Source of the DNA: Lysobacter solisilvae
Lineage (GTDB): Bacteria; Pseudomonadota; Gammaproteobacteria; Xanthomonadales; Xanthomonadaceae
Reading direction: 5' to 3'
Assembly (NCBI RefSeq): GCF_016613535.2
Contig: NZ_CP071518.1
Location: forward strand, 3,038,001 to 3,102,000
DNA: 64,000 nucleotides
Under the pieces are notes generated by a model. The model did no database searches. It worked only from the letters and a program-made list of their open reading frames with translations, and was not told the DNA's origin. Shown here piece after piece: positions 51,814-61,820 of the stretch (positions are counted from its first letter, which is position 1; every line of letters begins with the position of its first letter). The position numbers and the translations under genes are program-made.

Positions 51814-53019
51814 ATGAACGATTCGATGAACCCTGGCCTCGACGGCCAGCCCCACGCCATCGTCGAGCGCGACGGCGTGCGCTACACCCTGCTGGGCACC
51901 GCGCACGTCTCGCGCGCCAGCGTGGACGCGGTGCGCGATGCCGTGGCCAGCGGCCGCTACGACGCCGTCGCGGTGGAACTGGACGCGCCGCGCCTGCAGG
52001 CGCTGACGGAACCGGACGCCCTGGCCAAGCTCGACCTGGTGCAGGTGATCCGCACCGGCCGCACCGCGATGTTCGCCGCCAACCTGGCCCTCGCCGCGTA
52101 CCAGCGCCGCCTGGCGGAGCAGCTGGGGATCGAACCTGGCGCGGAACTGCGGCAGGCCGTGCTCGACGCGCGCGAGCGCAACCTGCCCGTGCACCTGATC
52201 GACCGGGAAGTCGGCCTGACCTTCCGCCGTGCATCCCACCGCCTGGGCTGGTGGGGCCGCGCCAAGCTGGGCGGCGGCCTGGCCGCCTCCCTGTTCGTCG
52301 ACGAGCAGGTGGGCGACGACGAGATCGAGAAGCTCAAGCAGGGCGACATGCTCGAATCCAGCTTCAGCGAGTTCGCCAGCGACAGCCCGGAAGTGTTCGA
52401 CACCGTCATCGCCGAGCGCGACCGCTACATGGCGGCACGCCTGCGCGAATCGCACGGCGATGCCCGGGAAGTGCTCGCGGTCGTCGGCGCCGGCCACCTG
52501 CAGGGCATGGCCCGCCACCTGCGCGAGGAAACCCGCGAACCGGCGTCCCTGCGCGAGGAACTGGAGGCGCTGCCGAAGAAGAGCGACATTCCCTGGTTCA
52601 CCCTGCTCCTCGCCGCGTTCGTGATCGGCGGTTTCGGCTGGGGCTTCTACCGCGGGGGGCTGGAAGTGGGTTCCGACCTGCTGCTGCACTGGGTCCTGGC
52701 GACCGGCACCCTAGGCGCCATCGGTTGCGCCATCGCCGGCGGCCATCCGCTGAGCATCCTGACCGCATTCGTCGCCTCCCCGGTCACCCCGCTCCATCCG
52801 GCGCTGGCGTCGGGCACGCTCAGCGCCCTGGTCGAAGCCTGGGTACGCAAGCCTACCTATGCCGACTTCATGGCCCTGCGCGATGACGTGGGCACGCTGA
52901 AGGGCTGGTGGAAGAACCGCGTCGCCCGCGTGCTGCTCAACTTCTTCCTGACCAGCCTGGGCACGGCCATCGGCGTGTGGACCGGCGGCGCGGCGATGCT
53001 GAGCAAGTTGCTGGGCTGA
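51814..53019 (+). CDS. TraB/PrgY-family membrane protein
   Basis: 401 residues. The N-terminal soluble TraB domain has YTLLGTAHVSRASVDAV (24-40), VAVELDAPR and EVLAVVGAGHLQGM, the GxAH and GxGH motifs shared with TIKI/ChaN-type metal proteases. C-terminal helices anchor it (about 265-290 and 290-345, plus a last one near 375-395). PrgY in Enterococcus binds pheromone, and function in proteobacteria is unknown. Residue 300 uses CTA in CCTAGG. ATG 51814 was chosen; ATG 51826 is possible. Confidence 0.88.
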   Translation: MNDSMNPGLDGQPHAIVERDGVRYTLLGTAHVSRASVDAVRDAVASGRYDAVAVELDAPRLQALTEPDALAKLDLVQVIRTGRTAMFAANLALAAYQRRLAEQLGIEPGAELRQAVLDARERNLPVHLIDREVGLTFRRASHRLGWWGRAKLGGGLAASLFVDEQVGDDEIEKLKQGDMLESSFSEFASDSPEVFDTVIAERDRYMAARLRESHGDAREVLAVVGAGHLQGMARHLREETREPASLREELEALPKKSDIPWFTLLLAAFVIGGFGWGFYRGGLEVGSDLLLHWVLATGTLGAIGCAIAGGHPLSILTAFVASPVTPLHPALASGTLSALVEAWVRKPTYADFMALRDDVGTLKGWWKNRVARVLLNFFLTSLGTAIGVWTGGAAMLSKLLG

Positions 53020-53261
53020 GTTCCGCCCGGCAGGGCCATCGCTCGTTGGAACAAGCCGATTGGCGGGCGGCCATCGGTTGAGTGGGCCTGCCAGCTGCGC
53101 GCAGCACGACGGCCTGGACACGTCGGCGGGATGCGTTCCCGCGCTGACGGGCTGCCCGGTTGAACGACCTGCCGCCGTAACCCTCGTGCCGGCTTGATCA
53201 ACCCGCCGGCCTGGTTCCGGACAACGGGGCCACTCACGGCAGACAAGCTCTACTCCCCACC

Positions 53262-53290
53262 AAAACAAACGGGCCGGTTTCCCGGCCCGT
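53262..53290 (-). terminator. Rho-independent terminator after the RND operon
   Basis: Minus-strand stem ACGGGCCGG/CCGGCCCGT (53290-53282 with 53277-53269) with a 4-nt loop, followed by TTGTTTTGG. The remaining 240 nt back to the TraB stop show no other signal. Confidence 0.85.
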
Positions 53291-53316
53291 CCGCTTGGTT
53301 CGATCGTGCCCGGCCT

Positions 53317-56300
53317 TTACGGGCCGGGCAATATCGCCGTGACCGAGCCGGCCGGCAGGGCCGGTTTGCCCTGGGCGCGACGGATCACGCGCACCGTGCC
53401 CGTCCTCAGGTCGTCCAGCAGCGCATAGATCGTCGGCAGGAACAGCAGGCTCACCAGCGTGGAGAACGCCAGGCCGCCGGCGATGGCACGCGCCATCGGG
53501 TAGTACGCCGGGCCGTCGCCGCCCATCTGCGTGCCGCCGATGGCGATCGGCACCATCGCCAGGATGGCCGTGCCCATCGTCATCAGGATCGGGCGCAGGC
53601 GTTCCTTGCTGCCCACCACCAGTGCCTCGGTGCGGTCCAGCCCCCGGCGGCGCAGGTTGTTGATGTGCTCGATCATCACGATGCCGTTGTTCACCACCAC
53701 GCCCATCAGCACCAGGATGCCGATGAAGGCCATGATGTTGAACTCGGTGCCGGTCATCCAGAACAGCCAGAACACACCGAACACCGAGAACAGCACGCCG
53801 GACATGATCGCGGCCGGGAACAGCAGGGACTCGAACACGGCCGCCATGACGATGTAGATCAGCAGCAGTGCGATGGCCAGGTTGAACAACATCTGCTTCA
53901 TCGCCTCGTCGTCGTCGCCGAAGCCGCCGCCCTCGAAGCTGTAGCTGTAGCCCGGCGGGAACGACACCGACTTGAGCGATTCCTCCATCGCCTTGCGGGC
54001 GTCGGGCATGGTCACCTTGTCGGGCAGGCCCGCCTGGATGGTCAGCGTCGTCTGCCGGTTGGCGCGCTTGATCGAGGTCGCCGCGGGCTTCACGTCCACG
54101 TCGACCATCGCCAGCAACGGCACCGTGCGGCCGTCCGGCGCGCGCACCGTGAACGACGCGATGTCCTCCACGCCGAAGTGGTCGGCGCCGGCAAAGCGGA
54201 TCCACACCGGCACTTCGCTCTCGCCCCGGCGGAATTCCCGCAGCGGCGCTCCGCGCAGGGCCAGGCCGACGAACTGCGAGACCTGCTGGGCGCTGAAGCC
54301 GAAGGACGCCGCGCGCTCGCGGTCCACGTGGACGCGCAGCTCGCTGTTGGTGTCACCGATATCGATGCGGACGTCGCGCAGTTCCTTGCGCTTGGACAGG
54401 ATCGGCACCAGGTCCCGGCCCAGCTCGGTCAGCGTTTCGGTGGAGTCGCCGACCAGGAAGACCTGAGCCTTCTGGCCGGGTCCGCCGCCGCCGGGACCGT
54501 TGTCGCCACCCGCGCCGATGGTCGCCCGGGCCGACTTGGGGATCTCCTTGCTGATGGCGTCCACCAGCGGCTTGATCGAGCCGGCGTCGTCGGCGAAGGT
54601 CACGCGGGTACCGGCCCAGCCTTCCTCGCTGTACCAGGAGTAGATCTGTTCGATGTGGTACTTCTTGCGGTTGGCATCCAGGAACTGCTCCACCCGCAGC
54701 ACTTCGTCCGACATCTGCTCCTTGGTGTAGCTGCCGTTCCACTGGTAGAAGAACTCGGTCTCCTTGCCTTCCTCGCCGCCGAACATGTTCACCTTGGTCA
54801 TCTTCAGCGGGACCAGGCTGACGGCGATGATCAGGATGATGCCCAGGATGGCCTTGCCACGGTGTTCCAGCGTCCAGCGCAGGAAGCGTCCGTACTTGTG
54901 CTGCATGCGGAAGATCAGGCCGCCTTCGTTGCGCACCATCGGCGGGGTCTTCAGCCGCGCCGAGATCATCGGGATCAGGCTCACCGCGACCAGCCAGGAG
55001 GCCAGCAGCGACACCGAGATCGTGATCGCGATCTGCGACATGTAGATGCTGAGGAAGTTGCGGTCGCCGAACAGGTTCGGGACGAACACGATGCAGTGGC
55101 ACAGGGTGCCCGCCGACAGCGCGATGGCCACGTGCCGGGTGCCCAGGATCGAGGCCAGGCGCGGCTGGCCGGGAAGGCGCTCGCGTTCCTGGTAGATGCT
55201 TTCCACCACCACCACCGCGTTGTCCACCAGCATGCCCACCGCCAGCAGCAGGCCCATCATCGACAGGATGTTGAGCGTGACGCCGGCGAAGTACATGAAG
55301 CCCAGCGTCATCACGAAGCAGATGGGGATCGCCAGGGTCACCATCAGCGTCGACGGCCAGTGGCGCAGGAAGAAGAACAGCACGGCGATCGACAGCAGCA
55401 GGCCGATGCCGCCCGCCTCCGCCAGCTCCAGCAGGGACTTGGTGACGTTGTCGCCCTGGTTCTCGATGATCTTGATCTGCACGCCGCTCAGCGCCGGCTC
55501 CTCGCGGATCCGGTTGACCTCGGCCAGCGCGTTCTTCGACACCTCCACCAGGTTGGCGTTACGCTCCTTGAAGATGTCCAGGCCCACGGCCGGATGGCCG
55601 TCGAGGCGGCGGCCCATGTTCATGCGGGCCGGCTTCAGACGCACTTCGGCCACGTCGCCCAGGCGGACGCCGTTGGCGATCACCAGGTCGCGCAGTTCCT
55701 GCAGGTCGGTCAGCTCGCCCACGGGCTGCACGCGCAGGCGCCGGCCTCCGTCGTCGATCTGGCCCGCCGACACCGAGAAGTTCACCGCCTGCAGGCGCGT
55801 GCTCAGCTCGTTGAGGCTCAGGTTGTGCGCGCTGAGGCGATCGGGTTCGATCGCCACCTCCACTTCATTGGGCGGCGCGCCGGAGATCTCCACCCGCGCC
55901 ACGCCCGGGATGCGCTCCAGGCGGCGCTTGAACTCGCGGTCGATCAGGTCGTAGGCCGAGACCAGGTTCTGCGACTCGCTGGCCAGCCGGACGCGGAGCA
56001 CGGGCTGGTCGGTGGTGGAGAACTTCAGCACGAAGTAGCGCTGCAGGTCGTCGGGCAGGTCGGCGCGGATCGCATCGATGCGCTCGCGCGCCTCCGAGGC
56101 GGCGATCGCGACGTCGCGCTCCCAGTCGGTGAACTGCATGAAGATCGTCGCCCCGTCGGCCTTGGCCTCCGAGTCGATGCGCTTGATGCCGCTCATGGTC
56201 GACATCGACTCTTCGATCGGGCGCAGCACCGTGCGCTCGACCTCCTCCGGCGTGGAGCCCGTGTAGGGCACCTGGACGAAGATGAAGGGCGGCGAGACCT

Positions 56301-56415
56301 CGGGGAAGGCTTCCAGCGGCAGGCGGATCGCGGCGATCAGGCCGATGACGAACATCGACACGAAGAACATGATCGTCGTGACGGGCCGCTTGATGCTGAG
56401 TTCGGCGACACTCAT
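53317..56415 (-). CDS. RND efflux transporter permease (first of two, downstream gene)
   Basis: 1032 residues, full length for an HAE1-type inner-membrane pump. Twelve transmembrane helices with two large periplasmic loops are expected. The TM4 proton-relay segment reads GMLVDNAVVVVES, with Asp-Asn rather than Asp-Asp, a variant common in this branch. The TM10 equivalent is GVVVNNGIVMIEH. It overlaps the second permease gene by 4 nt. The substrate is unknown; two different permeases in one operon suggest a heteromeric pump as in MdtBC or MuxBC. Confidence 0.93.
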   Translation of the reverse strand: MSVAELSIKRPVTTIMFFVSMFVIGLIAAIRLPLEAFPEVSPPFIFVQVPYTGSTPEEVERTVLRPIEESMSTMSGIKRIDSEAKADGATIFMQFTDWERDVAIAASEARERIDAIRADLPDDLQRYFVLKFSTTDQPVLRVRLASESQNLVSAYDLIDREFKRRLERIPGVARVEISGAPPNEVEVAIEPDRLSAHNLSLNELSTRLQAVNFSVSAGQIDDGGRRLRVQPVGELTDLQELRDLVIANGVRLGDVAEVRLKPARMNMGRRLDGHPAVGLDIFKERNANLVEVSKNALAEVNRIREEPALSGVQIKIIENQGDNVTKSLLELAEAGGIGLLLSIAVLFFFLRHWPSTLMVTLAIPICFVMTLGFMYFAGVTLNILSMMGLLLAVGMLVDNAVVVVESIYQERERLPGQPRLASILGTRHVAIALSAGTLCHCIVFVPNLFGDRNFLSIYMSQIAITISVSLLASWLVAVSLIPMISARLKTPPMVRNEGGLIFRMQHKYGRFLRWTLEHRGKAILGIILIIAVSLVPLKMTKVNMFGGEEGKETEFFYQWNGSYTKEQMSDEVLRVEQFLDANRKKYHIEQIYSWYSEEGWAGTRVTFADDAGSIKPLVDAISKEIPKSARATIGAGGDNGPGGGGPGQKAQVFLVGDSTETLTELGRDLVPILSKRKELRDVRIDIGDTNSELRVHVDRERAASFGFSAQQVSQFVGLALRGAPLREFRRGESEVPVWIRFAGADHFGVEDIASFTVRAPDGRTVPLLAMVDVDVKPAATSIKRANRQTTLTIQAGLPDKVTMPDARKAMEESLKSVSFPPGYSYSFEGGGFGDDDEAMKQMLFNLAIALLLIYIVMAAVFESLLFPAAIMSGVLFSVFGVFWLFWMTGTEFNIMAFIGILVLMGVVVNNGIVMIEHINNLRRRGLDRTEALVVGSKERLRPILMTMGTAILAMVPIAIGGTQMGGDGPAYYPMARAIAGGLAFSTLVSLLFLPTIYALLDDLRTGTVRVIRRAQGKPALPAGSVTAILPGP

Positions 56416-59400
56416 GCGTGGCCTCCGTCCGTCAGCGGGTCGCCCTCGTGCTCCAGCGCGGTGGCCACTTCGGCCTGGTCACGGCGGTTGCGGCGACCGC
56501 GTTCGCGGTAGTACTCGTCGGCGCGGCGGTCCAGCCGGTCGTACACCACCGGGATCACCACCAGGGTCAGCAGCGTGGACACCAGCAGGCCGCCGATGAC
56601 CGTGATCGCCATCGGCGAGCGGACCTCGGCGCCGGCGCCCATCGCCAGCGCGAGCGGCGCGAAACCGAACAGGGTGCACAGCGTGGTCATCACGATCGGA
56701 CGCAGTCGCGAGCGGGCGCCTTCCACCAGTGCCGTGCGCTTGGCCACGCCTTCCTCGCGCAGCTGGTTGACCTTGTCGATCAGGATGATGGCGTTCTTGA
56801 CCACCAGTCCCACCAGCAGGATCAGGCCGATGAACACCACCACCGACACCGGCGAGCGCGTCATCAGCAGTGCCAGCACGGCGCCGACCAGGGCCAGCGG
56901 GATGGTGAACAGGATCACGAAGGGATGCAGCAGCGACTCGAACTGCGAGGCCATCACCAGGTAGACCAGGAAAATGGCCAGGCCGAAGGCGAACAGCAGC
57001 GAGTTGATCGACTCCTTGAGCTCTTCGCCCTGGCCGCCGATGTGCATGCGCACGTCCGCGCCGAGCGGCTGGGCCGCCACCAGGTCCTGCACTTCCTGCA
57101 CGGCGCCGCCCAGGTCGATGTCGCGCAGGTTGGCCGAGACGATCGCCACGCGTACCTGGTCGACACGGTGGATCTCGCTGGGACCGGTGGTCGACACGAC
57201 GTCGGCGACGGAGTCCAGCGTGACCGGACGGCTGCTGCCCGGATTGACGATCAGGTGGCGGATGCTCTCGACCGAGGCGCGGTCCGATTCCTGCGCGCGC
57301 ACCAGCACGTCGATCTTCCGGTCGCGGAAGCTGTAGCGCGTGGCCACCTCACCGCGCACCTTCTTGACCACCGCGTCGGCGATCTGGCGCGTGGTCAGGC
57401 CCAGCGACGCGGCGCGGTCCTGGTCGAAGCGGATCTGGATCTCGGGGAAGCCCTGCTCCACGGTCGACTTGACGTCGGCGTAGTGCGCGTTCTTGCGCAG
57501 CATGGCGGCCATCTGCTGGCCGGCGCGCTGGATGGTTTCCAGGTCCGTGCCGTGCAGTTCGATTTCCAGCGGCGGCGAGAAGTTGAACAGCTCCGGCCGG
57601 CTGAAGTCGACCTGCGCCTGCGGGAAGGCCCGCATCGTCGCGCGCAGCTTCTCGGTCTGGCTGGCTTCGAATTCCTTGCTGCCGCCGCCTTCCATCACGA
57701 TCGACAGCTTGCCGATGTTCTCGCCGCTTTCGGTGGGGCTGGCATCCAGGCGGGTGCCGCTGCCGCTGACGCCGTACATGCTCGCGATGCCGGCATCCTT
57801 GGCATGGCGGGCCTGCAGCTGCGTCACCATCGCATCGGTGTCGCGCAGCGGCGTGCCGGGAGGCAGCTTGACCGTCATTTCGAAGCGGTCCTGGGCCAGC
57901 TGCGGGATCAGGTCGGCGCCGAGCATCGGCACCAGCACCAGGGTCAGCGCGAAGGCCGCCGCAGCGCCGCCCAGCACCAGGCCGGGGCGATCGAGCGCGG
58001 AAGGCAGCAGGCGCAGGTAGCGCGACTCCACGCGCCCATAGGTCCCCATTGCCCGATCGCTCAGCCAGCGCATCACCGGGCCCACGCCCCCGCTGACACC
58101 GCGCCACACGCGGACCACGACCCAGGCGATGCCGAAGAACGCCCAGCGGAACGCGCCACTGATCATGTGCACGATGAACGCCAGCGGCTTGAACGCGCGC
58201 GAGGCGGGCTGCCACTTCGGATGCGGCGCTTCCTCCGGGAAGGCCAGCGGCGGCCGGCCCTTCAGGGCGCTGAGCATCGGAATCAGGGTCATCGCCACGA
58301 CCAGCGAGATGCCGATGGCGATCGCCACGGTCAGCGCCTGGTCGCGGAACAGCTGGCCCGCGATGCCTTCCACGAAGACCAGCGGCAGGAACACGGCGAT
58401 GGTGGTCAGCGTCGAGGCGACGACGGCCATGCTGACTTCGCGCGTGCCCTGGATGGCGGCATCCAGGATGCCCAGGCCGCGTTCGCGCGCCTTGGCGATG
58501 GATTCCAGCACCACGATGGAGTCGTCGACCACCAGGCCTGTGGCCAGTGCCAGGCCGCCCAGCGACATGACGTTGAGGCTCAGGCCCAGCTGGTCCATGA
58601 AGAAGAACGTGGTGATGATCGAGATCGGCAGCGACAGGCCCACCACGAAGGTGCTCCAGCCGTCGCGCAGGAACAGGAAGATGATCAGGATCGCCAGGAA
58701 GCCGCCGATCACGGCGTCCTTCTTGACGTCGCTGATGGCGTCGCGGATGAAGCCGGACTGGTCCTCGATCGTGGTCAGTTCCACGTCGGCCGGCATCTGC
58801 TCCTTGATCTCCTTCAGCCGCGCCTGGATGGCGTCGGCGGTGGCGACCGTGTTCGAGTCGCCTTCCTTGTAGATGGCCAGTTCGACCGCTTCACGGCCGG
58901 CCAGGCGGATGATGGCCTCGCGTTCCTTGTGGCCCTGGCGCACGTCGGCCACGTCCTTCAGGCGCACCGGCATGCCGCCGGCGGCGACGCTGGAACCGGA
59001 AGACTGCGCGCTCTGCACCGAGGCCGCTGCTGCCATCGCGCTTGCGTCGCCCGAGGCAGCGGCCACGCGGGCCATCTGTTCGGCCGCGCTCGCCGCGGCG
59101 CCGCCACCGGCGGCCTGCGTGGTGACGAGCATCTCGCGGATTTCGTCCACGGTGGCGAACTGGTTGACAGTCCGCACCAGGTAACGCTGGGTTCCCTCCT
59201 CCAGGCGGCCGCCGGAGATGTTGATGTTCTCCTGCTGCAGGCGCTGGATGACGGTGTCGATCGGCAGGCTGAGCTGGGCCAGCTTCTGCTGGTCGATGTC
59301 GACCTGGATCTCATCCTCCAGGCCACCGCCGACCTTGACCGCGGCCACGCCGTCGACGGGCTCGAGCTTCTTCTTCAGGTCGTCGTCGGCGTACCGGCGC

Positions 59401-59894
59401 AGCATGGTGAGCGCACGCAGCGAATCGCCGTCCTTCTTGGAGGACAGCGCCAGGCGCAGGATCGGCTGGGTGGACGGATTGAAGCGCAGCAGCACCGGCT
59501 TCTTGGCTTCCAGCGGCAGCTGCACGACTTCCATCTTGTCGCGCACCTCCAGGCTGGCCTGGTTCATGTCGGTACCCCAGGCGAACTCGAGCACCACGTC
59601 GCTCTGGCCGGTGCGCGACACCGACTTGAGCTTGCGCAGTCCCTTGACCACGCCGACGGCCTCTTCGACCGGCTCGCTGATCAGGGTTTCGATTTCCGCC
59701 GGTGCCGCACCGGCGTATTCGGTGCGCACCGTCAGGGTGGGATAGCTGAGGTCAGGCAGCAGATTCACCTTCAGGCTGAACAGCGCGATCATGCCGAACA
59801 GCAGGAAGGTGATCGCCGTCATGGCGATGGTGACCCGCCGACGGACCGAGAATTCGATCAGGCCGCCGGAGGCCGCTTGCGTGGTGTTGGTCAC
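56412..59894 (-). CDS. RND efflux transporter permease (second, upstream gene)
   Basis: 1160 residues, about 120 longer than the partner. The relay is canonical (GLVVDDSIVVLES). Extra length comes from an Ala-rich loop near 265-305 (AAGGGAAASAAEQMARVAAA) and from a membrane/loop segment around 555-620. GTG 59894 (VTNTTQAASG) is the likely start, 17 nt after the adaptor stop; no in-frame ATG is close. It is translationally coupled to the other permease. Confidence 0.9.
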   Translation of the reverse strand: MTNTTQAASGGLIEFSVRRRVTIAMTAITFLLFGMIALFSLKVNLLPDLSYPTLTVRTEYAGAAPAEIETLISEPVEEAVGVVKGLRKLKSVSRTGQSDVVLEFAWGTDMNQASLEVRDKMEVVQLPLEAKKPVLLRFNPSTQPILRLALSSKKDGDSLRALTMLRRYADDDLKKKLEPVDGVAAVKVGGGLEDEIQVDIDQQKLAQLSLPIDTVIQRLQQENINISGGRLEEGTQRYLVRTVNQFATVDEIREMLVTTQAAGGGAAASAAEQMARVAAASGDASAMAAAASVQSAQSSGSSVAAGGMPVRLKDVADVRQGHKEREAIIRLAGREAVELAIYKEGDSNTVATADAIQARLKEIKEQMPADVELTTIEDQSGFIRDAISDVKKDAVIGGFLAILIIFLFLRDGWSTFVVGLSLPISIITTFFFMDQLGLSLNVMSLGGLALATGLVVDDSIVVLESIAKARERGLGILDAAIQGTREVSMAVVASTLTTIAVFLPLVFVEGIAGQLFRDQALTVAIAIGISLVVAMTLIPMLSALKGRPPLAFPEEAPHPKWQPASRAFKPLAFIVHMISGAFRWAFFGIAWVVVRVWRGVSGGVGPVMRWLSDRAMGTYGRVESRYLRLLPSALDRPGLVLGGAAAAFALTLVLVPMLGADLIPQLAQDRFEMTVKLPPGTPLRDTDAMVTQLQARHAKDAGIASMYGVSGSGTRLDASPTESGENIGKLSIVMEGGGSKEFEASQTEKLRATMRAFPQAQVDFSRPELFNFSPPLEIELHGTDLETIQRAGQQMAAMLRKNAHYADVKSTVEQGFPEIQIRFDQDRAASLGLTTRQIADAVVKKVRGEVATRYSFRDRKIDVLVRAQESDRASVESIRHLIVNPGSSRPVTLDSVADVVSTTGPSEIHRVDQVRVAIVSANLRDIDLGGAVQEVQDLVAAQPLGADVRMHIGGQGEELKESINSLLFAFGLAIFLVYLVMASQFESLLHPFVILFTIPLALVGAVLALLMTRSPVSVVVFIGLILLVGLVVKNAIILIDKVNQLREEGVAKRTALVEGARSRLRPIVMTTLCTLFGFAPLALAMGAGAEVRSPMAITVIGGLLVSTLLTLVVIPVVYDRLDRRADEYYRERGRRNRRDQAEVATALEHEGDPLTDGGHA

Positions 59895-59911
59895 GGGTTT
59901 GGGCCTCGGGC

Positions 59912-61039
59912 TCAGTTCTTCTTGGCTTCGGTCTTTTCGGCGGCGGCGACCTTGGGCGCGCCCGCACCGATCACCTGCACGACGGTGCCATCGCGCAGCG
60001 CGGTCTTGCCGGCGATCACGACCTGCTCGCCCTGCTTCACGCCCGAACGCACCTCGGCCCATTCGCCGTCGGTGTAACCCAGCTTGACCGGCACGCGCGC
60101 GGACTTGTCGCCGCGCACCACGAACACCGCCGGTTCGCTTTCATCTTCCAGCAGCGCCACGCGGGGCACCACGAGCGCATCGGCGCGCTGGTCGTAGTCG
60201 ATCCGGATGCGGCCGAACATGCCCGGCTGCAGGGTGCCGCCGCCTTCGAAGGCGCAGATCACGCGGAAGGTGCCGCTGCCCGAATCCACGACCGGGGCCA
60301 CGCGGTCCACCGCGCCGGTGAAGACCTTGCCCGGCAGCGCGTCGACCGTCAGCTGCACCGGCAGGCCCGGCTTGAGCGTGGCCAGTTCGCGCTCGGGGAC
60401 GTTGAGCACGGCTTCCAGGCGGGAGACGTCGACGATGCGGATGATCGGCGTGTTGATCTGGACGAAGTTGCCGGTCTTGATCGAGCGCGACGCCACGATG
60501 CCGGAGATCGGCGCGGTCACGTTCGCGTACACCAGTTCCAGGTTCGCGGCCTTGTAGGCGGCGCGCGCGTTTTCCAGGTCGTAGCGCAGCTGGTCGTGGT
60601 CGTTGGCGCTGATCAGCTTCTGCTTGGCCATTTCCTGCGAGCGGGCGAAGTTGGCTTCCAGCTTGCGCAGCTGGGCCGCGGCCTGGGCGGCCTGGAGGGT
60701 GGCGCGGTCCGCGTCCAGGCGGACCAGGGTCTGCCCGGCGCGCACGTGCTGGCCTTCCTCGACCAGCACGCTCAGGGCGACGCCCGAGACCTTGGCGATG
60801 ACCTGGGCTTCGGCCCGGGCGTCCAGCGGCGCGGTGCCGGTGTAGCTGGCGGCCACGGCGCGGCGGGAGGCCCTGGCGACCTCGACCGGCACGGCGTCGG
60901 GCCCCTTCTTCTCTTCCTTGGCCTTGGCTTCGGCGTCGCCGTTGCCCTTGCTGCAGGCGGACAGGGCAAGCAATCCCGTGAAGAGCAGGCCGGTCAGTAC
61001 GGCGGCGTATGCGGGGCGGGCGGGGGTCTGGAGGCGCAT
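59912..61039 (-). CDS. RND periplasmic adaptor lipoprotein
   Basis: 375 residues. The lipobox is ALSACS (C29). The HlyD/MFP-type fold follows: lipoyl halves with SVLVEEGQHVRAGQTLVRLD and VYANVTAPISGIVASRSIKTG, an alpha-hairpin between them (QAAQAAAQLRKLEANFARSQ), then beta-barrel and membrane-proximal domains. It links the permeases to an outer-membrane channel encoded elsewhere. It is the first gene of the operon. Confidence 0.93.
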   Translation of the reverse strand: MRLQTPARPAYAAVLTGLLFTGLLALSACSKGNGDAEAKAKEEKKGPDAVPVEVARASRRAVAASYTGTAPLDARAEAQVIAKVSGVALSVLVEEGQHVRAGQTLVRLDADRATLQAAQAAAQLRKLEANFARSQEMAKQKLISANDHDQLRYDLENARAAYKAANLELVYANVTAPISGIVASRSIKTGNFVQINTPIIRIVDVSRLEAVLNVPERELATLKPGLPVQLTVDALPGKVFTGAVDRVAPVVDSGSGTFRVICAFEGGGTLQPGMFGRIRIDYDQRADALVVPRVALLEDESEPAVFVVRGDKSARVPVKLGYTDGEWAEVRSGVKQGEQVVIAGKTALRDGTVVQVIGAGAPKVAAAEKTEAKKN

Positions 61040-61419
61040 GGAATCGGTCCCTGGAGGCAGCAGTTAATGGCGTATGCCGGTGTTGTAGATAGGTATATCA
61101 CCCCGCCCTTCACGGACCATCGGCCGAAGGTCATGGTGACTGGAGCCACGGATGAGACGGGAGGAAAAAACCGGTGCCACGACGCACCCCTCCTTGCATC
61201 GCACGGGCTCCCTTTCTTCGATGCGCGGCGCCCGGGATTGGTTGCGGACATCGGCGGCTGCGGGCGCGGATGTGGCGCAGGCTTCGTTGCGACCAAGCGG
61301 ACGGCTATACTTGCCGACTTGTGCGCGCAGGCCGGGGCCCGAACGGGCGGTCCCACCGGAACGAAGGCGGCGCCGCAGCCCTAGCCAATGCCCATCAGCC
61401 ATTCGAGAGTGCGGACTAC
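61040..61419. other. 380-nt intergenic region between efflux adaptor and cytochrome genes
   Basis: No gene was found; the open frames here are short and unlike known proteins. It should hold the divergent promoters. A TATACT (61306-61311) is a possible -10 for the cytochromes and TACAAC-like words on the minus strand (about 61083-61092) for the efflux operon, but neither has a good -35. There is no local regulator gene for the pump. Confidence 0.6.
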
Positions 61420-61809
61420 ATGATGCGACCGCTGACGATCGCCGCCTGCCTCGCCCTGACCACCGCCGTCGCGTTTGCCGACGACGTGACGCCAGCGCAG
61501 GCCACCCCCACCGCAGCCCCCGCGGCTGCCGCCGTGCCGGCGACGCCGGCCGCTACGTCGGGCGACGCCGCCCGCGGCAAGCAGCTGGCCTTCACCTGCC
61601 ACGGCTGCCATGGCGTCCGGGGCTACAAGAACGCATACCCGAGCTACCACGTGCCCCGCATCGGCGGCCAGTCCAGCACCTACCTGACCAACGCCCTGAC
61701 CGAATACCTCAAGGGCACCCGCAAGCACCCGACGATGCAGGCCCAGGCGCAGAGCTTCTCTGACCAGGACGTCGCCGATATCGCCGCCTACCTGTCCAGC
61801 CTGAAGTGA
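61420..61809 (+). CDS. Periplasmic cytochrome c
   Basis: 129 residues. A signal peptide (1-20, ending AFA) and an Ala/Pro/Thr linker (22-47) precede a single class I cytochrome c domain with C60-HG-C63-H64, and M106 a likely axial ligand. The DVADIAAYLSSL end is typical. It probably transfers electrons to a terminal oxidase or from another c-type protein. The start may be ATG 61420 or 61423. It is paired with the next cytochrome gene. Confidence 0.9.
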   Translation: MMRPLTIAACLALTTAVAFADDVTPAQATPTAAPAAAAVPATPAATSGDAARGKQLAFTCHGCHGVRGYKNAYPSYHVPRIGGQSSTYLTNALTEYLKGTRKHPTMQAQAQSFSDQDVADIAAYLSSLK

Positions 61810-61820
61810 GCGCATCGACC

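Noticed and set aside
56418..60077. Plus-strand 1219-residue His/Arg/Gln/Asp-rich open frame
   Set aside because: It is the antisense of the RND permease; the composition is that of a high-GC shadow frame.
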